Assembly (NCBI GenBank): GCA_029204225.1
Contig: CM055102.1
Span: 1,915,629-1,979,628 of the forward strand
Source: Diphasiastrum complanatum
Lineage: Eukaryota > Streptophyta > Lycopodiopsida > Lycopodiales > Lycopodiaceae
Direction: 5' to 3'
Length of the DNA: 64,000 bases
In this document: positions 50,001 to 61,149 of the stretch, in pieces
How positions within the stretch are numbered: position 1 is the stretch's first letter
How the letters are laid out: each line of letters opens with the position of its first letter
Made by a program: the position numbers and the translations under genes
The notes under the pieces: model-generated
What the model was told of the DNA's origin: nothing
The model's database searches: none
Seen by the model: only the letters and a program-made list of their open reading frames with translations

Positions 50001-52456
50001 GAATGGTTTCAGACTCCCTAAAATTGCAAAAAGTTTAAGATAGTTCAAAAGTACAAGATTGAAAGGAGGAAGAAAAGCATCATTTGATTGTTTTAGCCAT
50101 TCTTGCTTCATTTGTGAACCTGTTATTCAGGTGGAGGTCGCAACTATGCATCGAGATAAGGGTTTGATTGTGGGTATGTGTGGAGATGGAGGGAATGACT
50201 GTGGAGCGTTAAGAGCAGCTCATGCTGGCATCGCACTAAGCGCAGCTGAAGCGTCTGTTGTTTCTCCATTCACTGCCAGAGACAAAAATGTATGCACAAC
50301 AGAGCTTTTCTTCAATATTGGCATTGTGCTTTTGTCTGAAATCACTTTTCAGAATGAAGGGAATAAATTGAGTAACCAAAAGGAGTTCATATTGCTCCTG
50401 TATACTTCTTAGTGATTGTCAAATTTTGAAGTAGGACTCTTAGAGGCATTTATTGTCAACAATTTTGAAAATCTTCTACTCCTAACTGGGAAGCAGTTAG
50501 CAGATATTTTAATGCAGACATCAGTAATAAATAAGCCTGCTTCATCTGTCACAGGTAATATCAGTTGTTGACTTGCTAATTGAAGGACGTGGAGCATTGC
50601 ACACATCATTTGCTTCTTACAAGTTTCTCATAATGTATGGCTTGATGTTCTCAGTTTTCAAGCTTTGCTGCTACTGGTAAGGCTTTTATAATCAGTTTTC
50701 TATTCCTATCTATTAAGAAAATTTCCTCATCATGAGTTGTCTAGCTGCATGAAAGCTGAGCCTGGAAGCAAGTTCCTTTATCCTTATCATAAATTTGTGG
50801 ACAGGTATGGTGTGATTGCTTGCCAAATGGACTACGTTTTTATTGATGGAGTGGCAGTGTTAGTCTTGGGGTATGCTATGACTCGCAGCCAACCTGAACA
50901 TAAACTCAACAAGGTTAGTTTCTTGCTAAACAGCCTTTCTAATGGAAAGAAGATTCTTTTCTACTGCTTAGACAGCCAAGATTTTCTTATGATCAAGATA
51001 GTTTTGAGTCCAGAAACAGTATATGAGTTTAATGATCATTTTCTATTTGTCAATGGTTGATCCAAACTCTCTTAGTGTGTGTGTGCACGCATCCCCACCC
51101 TGTGGCTCATGTATGTCTCTGTTTTTATCTCTTTATGGTCTTGTCTAGATCAGCGTTCCCAAATTTGAAAAGAGATTAATTACAGAAAGGTGTAGCTTTC
51201 CCACTCGGGGTCCTATTAAACAGTCATTTCGTTCTGAAAAGTTGTTTGGCGTTTTTGTGGGATTGAGGCATTACTCTTCTAGTAAAGCTTCTTAGTATTT
51301 TTCGTTCTGCAGATACGGCCTACATCGAGTCTTCTTGGGCCAATAAATGTGGCTTCTGTGTTGGGCATGTGGATCATCAACCTCTGTTTTCTCGTAGGCG
51401 CTGTCTGCTTCATGTCTTCACAGAAAGAATATGTCAAATGGCCGGCAAAGTAAGAAGATTTGTGAAAGCTAAATGTCCAATGTTCTGCTTGTCAAAGAGA
51501 AAATTTGCGTCTTTGATCGCTGGTTGACTAATCTTAGTGCTAATTTGGTGCTTGCAGATACTCGCATGGTGCTAGTTGGTGGACTCTGGGTGATAACTGG
51601 GAAAGCACTGTTCTTTTCTTCACTATGTACTTTCAATTCATCACCGGAGCTTTCATATTTACATTTGGAGCTACATTTCGAAAGAATGTTTTGTTCAACT
51701 GGCTACTCTTGGTAAAACCCAGTTTTGTGTTGATGCTGGGAATAAATCTTAAGCTATAAGTTTGAAGGCTAAGCGAAGTTTTTCTTAATTGTGAAGATGC
51801 TAAGCCGACCATACTTGATAATATGTATTTTTCATAAGAAGTAACGTTGCAAAATTCGATGAAATTTCTGCTCTTTTCAGGTTTCCTATGGAGGGCTTGT
51901 TACGCTGTTTTCGATTTTATTACTTTTACCTCCAAGTGGTTTCACAAGTTTATGGCATGTGGCAAGTGAACACTTCAATTCACCCGGAACAAGCTCGCCA
52001 GTCTGGGCAATCTATCAGGTTCTTGTGTAGCATTTATTTTTCCAAGTTCAGATCCAATGTTTCTGGGGATACTCTAATGGCAAAGTCGGCAACACAAACT
52101 ATATTGGGAATCATGACTTTTGGGGGGTCTTCTACTTCCAGCAACTTATAATGTTTTACTGCTGCAGGAGAACGGAGGGCATCAATCACCAGGAATGCCT
52201 TTCAGCTTCCGTCTGAAATTATTGATCATAATATTTGCCGGCATAGCAACTAAAGTATTTTGGCAAAAGGTCAGATTGTTGTCCTACTCTGCTCACTTAC
52301 ATATAACAGAATGTACTACTATGCTAAACAACTAGCTGCCATTTCTTAAACCCACTAATCAAATCGCACTTATCTCTGCAGGTGATTGTTGAGGGCCCAG
52401 TAGCTGCAGCAGTGGCACGAAAATATCCCTCTCAACGCACCAAATTTCTAGTGTAA
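44028..52456 (+). CDS. P5B-type cation/polyamine-transporting ATPase (ATP13A2-like), 22 coding exons
   Basis: Exons: 44028-44522, 44645-44920, 45054-45224, 45703-45966, 46084-46222, 46403-46594, 46702-46847, 47604-47735, 47863-48132, 48293-48475, 48617-48732, 48965-49115, 49260-49378, 49587-49800, 50131-50289, 50555-50676, 50805-50913, 51313-51449, 51558-51711, 51881-52018, 52168-52269, 52382-52456. All join in frame, giving about 1287 residues. Motifs: TGES (about 459-462), DKTGTLT with the phosphorylated Asp (about 629), KGSFE (about 756), TGDN (about 852) and [10 protein letters not shown] (about 974). The flanking KRGILC.NPKRI and LATCHAV segments are those of P5B, not P5A, ATPases. P5B pumps (ATP13A2) export polyamines from late endosomes/lysosomes in animals. 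The M4 signature PPALP reads NPLLP here. Intron 8 has a GC donor. I chose the ATG at 44028, just after the 5'UTR splice acceptor. Confidence 0.92.
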
Positions 52457-54119
52457 TCATCAACACAAACTATTTCAAACTATGCCGGAAATGGATTCCA
52501 ACAGCAACAAACTGCATCCCCCTGTCAAGTGTATTGGACTCCAGCCTCTGACGTGGATGAAAAGAAGAAAATTCTAGATTTACTCAAAATTCAGTGTACA
52601 AACGAGGTTAAGGGGCATCTAAACTATGATGTCCCTTGACTGGCAAGTTGTACAATATTAGTTTAGGATATTAATATTGCTTTGGGTAAAGCAATATGGA
52701 TTCAAAGTCATACATTACTCAAATCAATAAGACTATATCTGGATTAGTGATTATGGATCCTCAGGGCACGAAGATTGTATTGGTCGTTGTAGAACACATG
52801 GCTACTCAGGGCATGAAGTTTATAGCGATCGCATACGAGATTTGAGTTTAATCCATATTTATTAGATCTGTATATCCACGGATATCAACAATTTGAATGC
52901 AGTAGAGGGATTTACGTTGCGTTAAATGTTTTTCCATGTTATTTCATCTTGTTTGTCATTTGTGCAGCTGAGTGTCATCTGACTCCAAATCTCGAAAAAA
53001 GGTTGTCTAAACAATTTATCTAGGACATGTTTTCTGTGTTTTTGAATGTTTATTCAATGCGGGTGATTTCATTGCAGTGCATGTCCTTTTTTACCTTGCA
53101 TGATCAAAGCGAGAATTTGTTTGAGACGTCAAAGAAAGCTTAAAGCTATAATTATACTGCTTAAGAAAAACTTTTGCATGTAGGTGATCCTGTTTCTTTA
53201 GTCTTTTCACATTTTGAAAGACTTCATGTCGTCCTTTCAACATGGTCCTTGGAGCCAAAAGTGTTGTGATTTGATGAATAGAAAAAAGTGGGAGTAGGAG
53301 CAATAGGTAGCACGGATAAGACTCTCATGTTGTTGTTCAGGAAGATGCAAGAGATTAAAACCAAGACGGAGAAAAATGTTATTAGCTTTGTACTGTGTCA
53401 GTGTGATTCTTGACTTCTAGTAAGAATAAGTCTCTTGTGTAAGGCTTTGGGACCTTACGACGATGCACGGAGGGTGCAGGATCTCGAGAAGCCATGATAA
53501 TAGTGATTCTATATTGTTCTGGAAGGTTTGAAAATTTTGGAAAATTTTGGCATGAACTCGAGAGCAGGAATCTAGAATGAATTTGTGGAGAGAAGGGTAA
53601 AGGTCTATATATAGACATTTTTTGTCAAGAATACGCAACTCTACCCAGCCTAATCGTCCTCAGTGTCCACGATTTTGTAATGATGGTCGTGAATTTCGAG
53701 GCAGTGTTCTGAGCGTCGGTGAATTCCTGTAAGTGAGTTTTTGTGTCTCAAAATAGGAAAAATGACTGACAGTACAAAAATGTGTCTAGTCAGAATTCGC
53801 AGAGATGACAGAGAAATCGTGGAGATTATTCTGAACTTCAACGAATTGTCTACAAATTCTGTCAGTGGAAATTGTGCACTGTAAAAAAGAGGTCAGGCGA
53901 ATTCCATTTGAGATGGTGTGAGACAAATCTTTTGAAAAGAATGATTTTTTTTTTTTGTGATTTTCTCAGAAAAAGAGTGATTGTATGCCTGATCTGATAG
54001 TATCTTGACAGTGTGAACAAGAAAACAAAGCAAAAAATTGTTGAAATGGCAGGCAGGCAGTAAAGAAAAGTAAAGAAGAATAGTATGAAAGAAAACAACT
54101 AATATATATCAAGATAAAA
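52457..54119. other. ATPase 3' flank and intergenic DNA
   Basis: The 3' untranslated region of the ATPase gene begins here; an aataag-like signal lies near 52727. Beyond about 53.1 kb there are short minus-strand frames only. One (53382-53494, starting MASRDPAPSVHRRK) could be the edge of a Gypsy leader but is not recognisable. Confidence 0.45.
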
Positions 54120-54418
54120 ATAGAGCTCATTGTACTTTCTCAGTCTGCTCCCATTGATCACAGTGTCTAGGATATCGCCTTGAAGGGTTTGGAGTTATAC
54201 ATATCCAGAGGCAAAATTTTTTTGAATGACATAAGGACCTTGGCCGAAAAATTTCAGTTTGACTTTAAAGGCTTTGGCCTGGTAGAGTAGGACCTTATCT
54301 CCGACTTGAAACTCTTTGAGTTTTAAGGATCGATCATGCCATGCTTTTTGTCGACGTTTGTGGACTTGTTGACGTTTGTGGATTTGTCGATGTTTGTGGA
54401 CTTGAAACTCTTTGAGTT

Positions 54419-55276
54419 TTAAGGATCGATCATGCCATGCTTTTTGTCGACGTTTGTGGACTTGTTGAGCATGCTGATCCGTCGTGTTTCACACGGTTGT
54501 TCCAGATGAAATAACCTATTTACTAAGATGTGTTGATTATCTAGCTTATAGGCTACTCGAAGGGATGGAATATGGAATTCTACAGGCATCATGGCTTCTT
54601 GGCCATATGCTAGCTGAAAAGTGTATCTCTCTTTGGGGTGGTGCGATAAGCCCATAGAGCAGCATGAAGTTTTAGTTCCCAACTAGGTCGGCTGGATTCG
54701 ACGGTTTTGGTGAGAATTCCACATAGGATTTTATTGGTGGATTCCGCCTAGCCATTGCATCTTGGATAGTATGGGGAACTTTTGTGATGTACCACAAAAA
54801 ATTTGGAAAGAAGATCTGCTATGACAAAGTTAAGAAAATGTGTATCTCTATCACTGATAAGTTCTAGAGGACATCTGAAACGAACGATAACCTATTCATA
54901 GAGAAATTTTGCGGTAGAACGAACGTCAGCATTGCGAAAAACTCTTGCTTCAGCCCATTTGGTACAACAGTCCGTAGCTACTATGATGTAACAAGATTGG
55001 GTGTCAAGCAGCGGGACTAATGGGTCCGACATAATCAATCCTCCATTTCTGGAAAGCTTGATCAGTGGTTACAAGGTGTAAAGGCATGTAGTCTGTCTTT
55101 TGAAAGCATTTTGTGCGTTGGCAGACATCACAGGCCTGTGTGCAATTGTGCGTATCCTTAAGATTGTTGGCCACCAAAAACCGGCCAAGAGGATTTTCTT
55201 AGCACTCATTTCAGAAGAGAAATGGCCTACACCAATACCTTCATGAGCAAGGAAAATTACAGAGGGTATTTCACCT
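54419..55276 (-). pseudogene. Gypsy integrase
   Basis: A zinc-domain region reads GHFSSEMSAKKILLAGFWWP with the following CDVCQRTKC pair, then WRIDYVGPI with the first core Asp. The middle is shattered by stops. The end reads TFQLAYGQEAMMPVEFHIPS, a late integrase landmark. It is clearly inactive. Confidence 0.75.
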
Positions 55277-55990
55277 TCAGTAAGACATCATTGAATGATT
55301 CCATCTAACCCTTGCTTGTACAGTTGGCCTGCAATTAACGTATAAGGTTTGGTCTTGAGGACTACATTGTTCAGGTTTAGATAAGGAAGGATCCATTTGC
55401 TCTGAAGTTAAATACTCTATGATTTTCTTAGCCCATATGGGTGTAGAGTCAACTTGGAATAGAATGACATCTGGTAAATCATCATTGACGCCTTGATTAG
55501 GGGTGGGTAGGTTAGAGATTTGGGACAGATGATATGCTAGAAAATGTTGAACTCCCTTACAAAACACGATCATAAACTCAAATTCTCGCAGTAATAGGAT
55601 CCATCTAGTAATATGGCCTGTGGTGCAAGTCTTGTTGATGAGATATAACAGTGCTTCATGATGAGTGAAGAATGCAAAAACTTTTTAGAGAAGATAGTGG
55701 CAAAACTCTGAACCGCATATACCATTGCCAAGGCTTCACGTTCGGTAGTGGTATAATTGACTTCAGCAGGCATCAATTGTCTACTGAAAAAACGGATTGG
55801 GTAATCCTTTTTGAATTCTCCCGGTTGGGTGAGCACTACTCCAATGGCATACTTGGATGCATCGATATGCACATGGAATTCTTTAGAATAATCAAGAGCC
55901 CGGAGGATAGGTGCATTGCTAAGGGCTTCTTTGAGTTGATTAAATGCAACGCGTTGTTTCTCTGTCCATTTGGGAATGACAACTACTTTG
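55277..55990 (-). pseudogene. Gypsy RNase H and tether
   Basis: The domain starts with a HIDASKYAIGVVLTQPG segment and continues FFSRQLMPAEVNYTTTEREALAMVYAV, with the TTEREALA motif typical of Gypsy RNase H. After a frameshift come YHLSQISNLP and the linker to the integrase. Confidence 0.8.
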
Positions 55991-56028
55991 TATATTAAGC
56001 GTGCTTTATTAGTGAAATCGAAAATAAA

Positions 56029-56700
56029 TCACCGATAGTAGTTGGCATGGCCAAGGAAAGAGTAAACTTCGCGTATCGTACGTGGTTCTGATAAATTTTG
56101 AATGATAAGGATCTTTTCGGGGTCAGTGGCAATGCCATTTCTGGAAATACTATGTCCTAACACAATATCGTGTGTTACCCAGATCTGGCATTTTTCAGGA
56201 TTAAGGGAGATGCCGAAGCGTTGACATTGGATAAAACATTTTTTGAGCACAGACAGATGGCGTGTTTTTTGTGAATGTGCACCTAAATCGTCCAAGTAAA
56301 CCTCTAGGGTATCGCCGATCTACTGAGAAAAGGTAGCTTGCATAACACGTTGGAAGGTGCTAGGGGCATTGTAGAGTCCAAAAGGCATGACTTTCCAACA
56401 AAAAGTACCCCATTTTGTGCAAAAGCGGTTTTATGTTGATCTTCCTCAACAATTCGGATCATATTATAACTGCTAAAACCATCTAAGGAGTAGGTCTCAT
56501 CTCCTGCTTGATTTTCTAAGATGGATTCTCCGAAGGGTAATGGAAAATGATCACGTTCTTCTCAGTATGTTCGATTTCATAGATGAATCCTGCATCTAAG
56601 AGGCGTTGTAATTCTTCTTTGATCTTGGCCTTATAGATAAGATAAATGATCTCGTTGTCTCACGAGGTGATCATGTTGCAAAAGTTTGAAGTGGTAGATA
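56029..56700 (-). pseudogene. Gypsy RT fragment
   Basis: The catalytic motif reads VYLDDLGAHS, followed by GISLNPEKCQIWVTHDIVLGHSIS and a REVYSFLGHANYYR connection. The upstream part, toward 56700, is broken by stops and frameshifts, including a TAG just before the IGDTLEVYLDD segment where Gln fits. Confidence 0.8.
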
Positions 56701-57056
56701 TAGGAACTCTCTTGGATAGCATAGCGCCAGAAGATAAAAAGTGGATTGAGATTGAATTGAGTGTAGAGAGAAAGACACACTACAAGCCATGATACAACCT
56801 ACCAATGGTAGCCCTGAGCCAATTGGTTCTCAAGGTATGCCAGTATTAGGACTGATCTTATGAGTGTGTTTTTATGGTCTTGTAAGGTCACGTGACTATT
56901 ATCGATGCATTTTAAATCACAAAATGACTTCACGAGGGCATTACACATTGCTACATCAAAGATACCGAAGGATGCAGAAGATTACGATTTACAATACAAT
57001 GCTTCTTTCAAGGTACATACAATTTATTTGAATTGTGGTGAGGTCCTACAAAAAGA

Positions 57057-60000
57057 ATGTCTCGAGCTAACCCAACTACAAATGTTCAGGTCGTTGAAAC
57101 AACTTTCATCTACAAGGGAAAACGATTGGCATCAATTGCCAATCCAGAAAATGGAGAAGGACTTTTTCAAATCCTCTACAATATAGCATGGGACACAAAA
57201 GGCCTGGTTGTAACTGAAGGCAAATTGCAAACAATTACCATGTCCAGTGTTGGACCTGCTAAGTAAGCTTCTATTGTGAATGTTCCAATTTCGTCAGTAA
57301 ATCAAAACCTCTAAATTATGTAACCTGCATAAGCACTTTTGCATTCTCTCATGTTTTGTCGTATTTGTAGGATGAAAGAGATACTACACATCCTTCTCGC
57401 TGACAAGCCTACAAGGGATACATGGGGAATGCCTTCTGACAATAAAATTTTTCGCAAATACATGTACAAGGAAACATACTGGTGGCAAGCAATATTGCTT
57501 GCAAACTCCATAATTAGTGGCCTGACCACATGCGAAGGAGATTGCTTGCCTGACAACACTGACTCATTTTTTAGGAGACAAAGCCAATTGCACTTCAACC
57601 GTGCTTTTGTTGACATTCAAAAAGATATGAAGAACTCTGCCACGCCCAATAAGCAACCACAGATCGATTATACAGCTAGACGACTAGTGTACTGGTAATG
57701 AAATGCATTATTAATTGGATGTTTGTGCTTATTGTTAATATGCAATGCAAGAAATTTTAACAATGTTTATTCTTCTGCCAAGTGGTTGGTTTGGCTCGTC
57801 GATGAAAATGTGATAACAAAACTCCAAATAGAAGTTGAGAACTGGATAGTTATTGGGGTAACCTACTCACTCTATCCTGAAGAGTGGAGAGATTTTGGAA
57901 TTAGTTCATGGGAGCTAAAGAGGTGTCCTTGGTGGTTGGACTACCCAAATGGGGAGAGACATCTTTGATATGTTTTGTGAGTGGGAGGCCATAAAAAAAG
58001 GAAAACGTGTGCAATCTGAGAGAGTTGCAGCTTCAACATAAAAAGCAAGACACAAAATCCTAAACCTTGACAGACAGGAAGCAAGAACCAAGCTAAGGCA
58101 AGATTGCACAGCGAGTGAACTAAGTATAGAAGAGGAGCATAGTGCAAGGGGGCAATGTGGGCCTAGTAATATTGATGAGGATGAGACAGCCACTGACGAG
58201 CATACTTCTGAGGAAGACCACTTCAACATTGGCACATGTATGTATTGAGTGTAAGTTGCAAATTTTTATGGCTTTCTTAAGTGTCCTTTTTGTCTAGACT
58301 CTAATTCGAATACGTGACTATGGACACAATGCATTGTCGTGTACGTGCAATCTTAGAGGATGTGCATAGGATCGCAAGAAAAAAAAAACCAAACAAGATC
58401 ATCTGCCATTTCTTGAGGAGCCATTGTCTGTCAGACTACACAATCAATGGAGAGGCCACCGACGTTGTTGGAAGGTTGGTGTGGGCTGACTTTCCTACCT
58501 CGGTTTGTGTCTATGGCATAGCGGATGAGTATTCAGTGCCCCCTTGGAATATATTCAATGATGACTTGGCCAGGTCAGCATCAATGATTGCAGGCAAGTA
58601 CGTTGCTGACCGGGGATGGTATGTCATCACATGCATCCCGGAATGTTTTCCGTCCATTGACGTGCATGCTTCAGGAGAGGGGTTTAGTCTACATAGGTGT
58701 TTGACAGTCATTCTTGAGAATGGATATATTATGACAGAGCGAAGAGAAAAGGTTTGTAATTTTCTATTGGTCACTTCATCATGTGTTTGTGTAGTAATAT
58801 CAATTGCTTTGGTATGGATGTACTAACTAGGAGTCAATATAGCATGGGACACAAAAGGCCTGGTTGTAACTGAAGGCAAATTGCAAACAATTACCATGTC
58901 CAGTGTTGGACCTGCTAAGTAAGCTTCTATTGTGAATGTTCCAATTTCGTCAGTAAATCAAAACCTCTAAATTATGTAACCTGCATAAGCACTTTTGCAT
59001 TCTCTCATGTTTTGTCGTATTTGTAGGATGAAAGAGATACTACACATCCTTCTCGCTGACAAGCCTACAAGGGATACATGGGGAATGCCTTCTGACAATA
59101 AAATTTTTCGCAAATACATGTACAAGGAAACATACTGGTGGCAAGCAATATTGCTTGCAAACTCCATAATTAGTGGCCTGACCACATGCGAAGGAGATTG
59201 CTTGCCTGACAACACTGACTCATTTTTTAGGAGACAAAGCCAATTGCACTTCAACCGTGCTTTTGTTGACATTCAAAAAGATATGAAGAACTCTGCCACG
59301 CCCAATAAGCAACCACAAATCGATTATACAGCTAGACGACTAGTGTACTGGTAATGAAATGCATTATTAATTGGATGTTTGTGCTTATTGTTAATATGCA
59401 ATGCAAGAAATTTTAACAATGTTTATTCTTCTGCCAAGTGGTTGGTTTGGCTCGTCGATGAAAATGCGATAACAAAACTCCAAATAGAAGTTGAGAACTG
59501 GATAGTTATTGGGGTAACCTACTCACTCTATCCTGAAGAGTGGAGAGATTTTGGAATTAGTTCATGGGAGCTAAAGAGGTGTCCTTGGTGGTTGGACTAC
59601 CCAAATGGGGAGAGACATCCTTCATATGTTTTGTGAGTGGGAGGCCATAAAAAAAGGAAAACGTGTGCAATCTGAGAGAGTTGCAGCTTCAACATAAAAA
59701 GCAAGACACAAAATCCTAAACCTTGACAGACAGGAAGCAAGAACCAAGCTAAGGCAAGATTGCACAGCGAGTGAACTAAGTATAGAAGAGGAGCATAGTG
59801 CAAGGGGGCAATGTGGGCCTAGTAATATTGATGAGGATGAGACAGCCACTGACGAGCATACTTCTGAGGAAGACCACTTCAACATTGGCACATGTATGTA
59901 TTGAGTGTAAGTTGCAATTTTTTATGGCTTTCTTAAGTGTCCTTTTTGTCTAGACTCTAATTCGAATACGTGACTATGGACACAATGCATTGTCGTGTAC

Positions 60001-61149
60001 GTGCAATCTTAGAGGATGTGCATAGGATCGCAAGAAAAAAAAAACCAAACAAGATCATCTGCCATTTCTTGAGGAGCCATTGTCTGTCAGACTACACAAT
60101 CAATGGAGAGGCCACCGACGTTGTTGGAAGGTTGGTGTGGGCTGACTTTCCTACCTCGGTTTGTGTCTATGGCATAGCGGATGAGTATTCAGTGCCCCCT
60201 TGGAATATATTCAATGATGACTTGGCCAGGTCAGCATCAATGATTGCAGGCAAGTACGTTGCTGACCGGGGATGGTATGTCGTCACATGCATCCCGGAAT
60301 GTTTTCCGTCCATTGACGTGCATGCTTCAGGAGAGGGGTTTAGTCTACATAGGTGTTTGACAGTCATTCTTGAGAATGGATATATTATGACAGAGCGAAG
60401 AGAAAAGGTTTGTAATTTTCTATTGGTCACTTCATCATGTGTTTGTGTAGTAATATCAATTGCTTTGGTATGGATGTACTAACTAGGAGTCAAAAATGTA
60501 GGCTGACATCCTTCTCATGGGTCTATACCACCGTGCGGGCCATCCCATCCCTACATTGGAACGACTATCAGCAGCAAAAAAATACATGAGCCTTCATTCG
60601 AGTCCATCGTGCAATTGGCTAACTGAAACCCAGATGGAATGGACTCAAAACTTGGGAGACAAAAATTGTTGTGGAGCAGCAGAGAGATCTCCTAAATTTT
60701 GCAGGTGAGTTAAGATGTCTTGTTTACGAAAATAGCATTTATTAGTATCATCTTTTTTCCATCAAAGAAAGCTTTTTATGTGCTTTTTGTTTTATCACGA
60801 CACCTTTTTTGCGATCGATATTTGCCATATAGGTTTATGTTGGAGATGTTGACAGAGCAGGAGGATGTCGTCATTGACCTTTTTGCGGGTATTGGCAATT
60901 TCCCCAGGGCAACTGCTGCAATGAACCGCCATTGTATCAATGTAGAGAATGACGAGGGTATTTACACAACGTTCCTGGAGGTCTTGGAAGACAGCACTCC
61001 GGTAATTTTCTTTCACTTTCCAGTTTCTAACAGTAGGGTAGTGCGATGTTGATTGTTATGTGGTGTTTCACATTTGATCGTTTTCTTGTAATGTGTAGAT
61101 TGATTCCAACCTGGTACAAGGAAGGATATCACACAAAAGGCGAAAGTAG
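57057..61149 (+). CDS. DNA amino-methyltransferase-like gene (N4-cytosine/N6-adenine type) with duplicated middle exons
   Basis: The last four exons (about 59976-60407, 60502-60704, 60833-61001, 61099-61149) join in phase. They read SPKFCRFMLEMLTEQEDVVIDLFAGIGNFPRATAAMNRHCINVE in pieces: the helix before motif I and the AdoMet-binding motif I (DLFAGIG for D-x-F-x-G-x-G) of beta-class DNA amino-methyltransferases. An upstream LVWADFPTSV occupies the place of the catalytic DPPY/SPPY motif but is altered. The C-terminus ends SHKRRK, a possible nuclear signal. Upstream exons include 57057-57262 and 57371-57694 plus unresolved ones; one frame piece has a TAA in a charged stretch near 58038. The middle block is present twice (57179-58834 and 58835-60490). 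Such enzymes add a methyl group to the exocyclic amine of C or A. Whether this protein is active, or transposon-borne, is open. Confidence 0.55.
57179..60490 (+). repeat. Tandem duplication of a 1656-bp block
   Basis: Block 57179-58834 is repeated as 58835-60490 with about six or seven differences (for example near 57651, 57811, 57966 and 57968, 58270 and 58627), under half a percent. The junctions share the bases caa, a 3-bp microhomology. Each block carries the same set of exons of the methyltransferase-like gene and the intron boundary before 60502. Confidence 0.97.

Larger units (their letters stand above)
54120..56760 (-). mobile_element. Decayed Gypsy retrotransposon (RT, RNase H, integrase)
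   Basis: On the minus strand the order is RT (about 56700-56029), RNase H (55990-55300) and integrase (55276-54419). Gag and protease are missing and many stops and shifts are present. A 96-bp tandem duplication (54303 and 54399 start the same gacttgaaactctttgag phrase) lies beyond the integrase end. Confidence 0.85.

Noticed and set aside
44028-52456. P5A (MIA/PDR2-type) ATPase
   Set aside because: The segments around the phosphorylation site ([33 protein letters not shown]) and the M4 NPLLP follow the P5B pattern; P5A proteins have PPELP.
57311-57616. Minus-strand frame of 101 codons, repeated at 58967-59272
   Set aside because: It overlaps the methyltransferase-like exons, which have matching splice sites; it is a shadow frame duplicated with them.
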